From: JBKJTP01 sp046590195
GTDB taxonomy: Bacteria; Bacteroidota; Ignavibacteria; Palsa-1295
Direction of reading: 5' to 3'
Assembly (NCBI GenBank): GCA_046590195.1
Contig: JBKJTP010000116.1
Location: forward strand, 1 to 5,763
Length of the DNA: 5,763 nucleotides
The notes under the pieces are model-generated. The model searched no databases. It saw only the letters and a list, made by a program, of their open reading frames with translations, and was not told the DNA's origin. Both the position numbers and the translations under genes were made by a program. Shown here in pieces: positions 5,529-5,763 of the stretch; position 1 is the first letter of the stretch, and each line of letters begins with the position of its first letter.

Positions 5529-5763
5529 TTATTCGAAAGTAACCTGCTTGCCGAGTAGCATGCCGAGACCAAAGTTCATTGTCACCTTGAAATGGAGTTT
5601 CTTATTCGAGAGGAGGATGGCAGGGCCCAGGCCATAGCCGAAGCCAACGCCCGAGAAACGTGCTTCGCGGATAGAGCCGATGCGAGCTGTGACACCAAAG
5701 ATCGGGGTGAGTTCGCCGGTAGCGTCAAGTCTTGAAACGCCGCCGATAAGGCCAGCCTCCCAG
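5529..5763 (-). CDS. C-terminal part of an outer-membrane beta-barrel protein (partial)
   Basis: An open frame enters from the right edge and ends at a TAA at 5529-5531, giving 77 residues; the start lies outside the window. The sequence is made of alternating beta strands with glycine-rich turns: GLIGGVSRLD, LTPIFGVTARIG, ARFSGVGFGYGLGPAILL, and LHFKVTMNFGLGMLLGKQVTFE. This looks like the last four or so strands of an outer-membrane barrel of the OmpA-like or OmpW-like kind, with hairpins separated by short polar loops (TGE, SNKK). It ends in VTFE rather than an aromatic residue. The family cannot be settled from this fragment. The next gene downstream begins 60 bp later. Confidence 0.65.
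   Translation of the reverse strand, partial: WEAGLIGGVSRLDATGELTPIFGVTARIGSIREARFSGVGFGYGLGPAILLSNKKLHFKVTMNFGLGMLLGKQVTFE

Overview
This 5.76 kb window comes from a bacterial chromosome of moderate GC content. Every credible gene lies on the minus strand, so transcription runs from high to low coordinates. The source is probably a Gram-negative member of the Bacteroidota/Chlorobiota (FCB) assemblage. The clues are several beta-barrel outer-membrane proteins with N-terminal signal peptides, a DUF4097-type lipoprotein, an Lgt with a 'GRIGCQ..GDGDYG' signature, and the absence of Shine-Dalgarno sequences before the start codons. The phylum is an inference and cannot be fixed from this sequence alone.

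In transcription order the layout is as follows. (1) The last 77 codons of an outer-membrane beta-barrel gene enter from the right edge (5529 to beyond 5763). (2) A 60-bp spacer carries a 13-codon stretch that looks like the tail of the MutM/Fpg zinc finger (5477-5518). (3) A 112-residue membrane-associated protein of unknown function follows (5130-5468). (4) Next is a housekeeping cluster of lgt (4131-5051), a glutaredoxin-like CxxC protein overlapping it by 4 bp (3868-4134), and a beta-CASP metallo-beta-lactamase RNase (2399-3844). (5) A 127-bp leader precedes a 215-residue secreted, probably outer-membrane protein (1624-2271). (6) A 185-bp intergenic stretch is rich in predicted RNA hairpins. 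(7) A two-gene unit ends the series: a 188-residue beta-barrel protein (872-1438) and a DUF4097-like lipoprotein (31-849). (8) The left edge lies in a tandem heptamer repeat.

Functionally the window is an envelope-biogenesis neighbourhood. Lgt lipidates lipoproteins such as the DUF4097-like protein, and at least two and probably three other products are destined for the outer membrane. The glutaredoxin-like protein is translationally coupled to lgt. The beta-CASP nuclease just downstream is probably an RNA-processing enzyme, and its co-location need not mean a shared pathway.

The protein genes are mostly ordinary. The signals most worth a second look are non-coding: the long imperfect hairpin and its companion hairpins between the two outer-membrane protein genes, and the isolated MutM-like zinc-finger tail. 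I found no CRISPR array, tRNA, rRNA, transposase or defence system.
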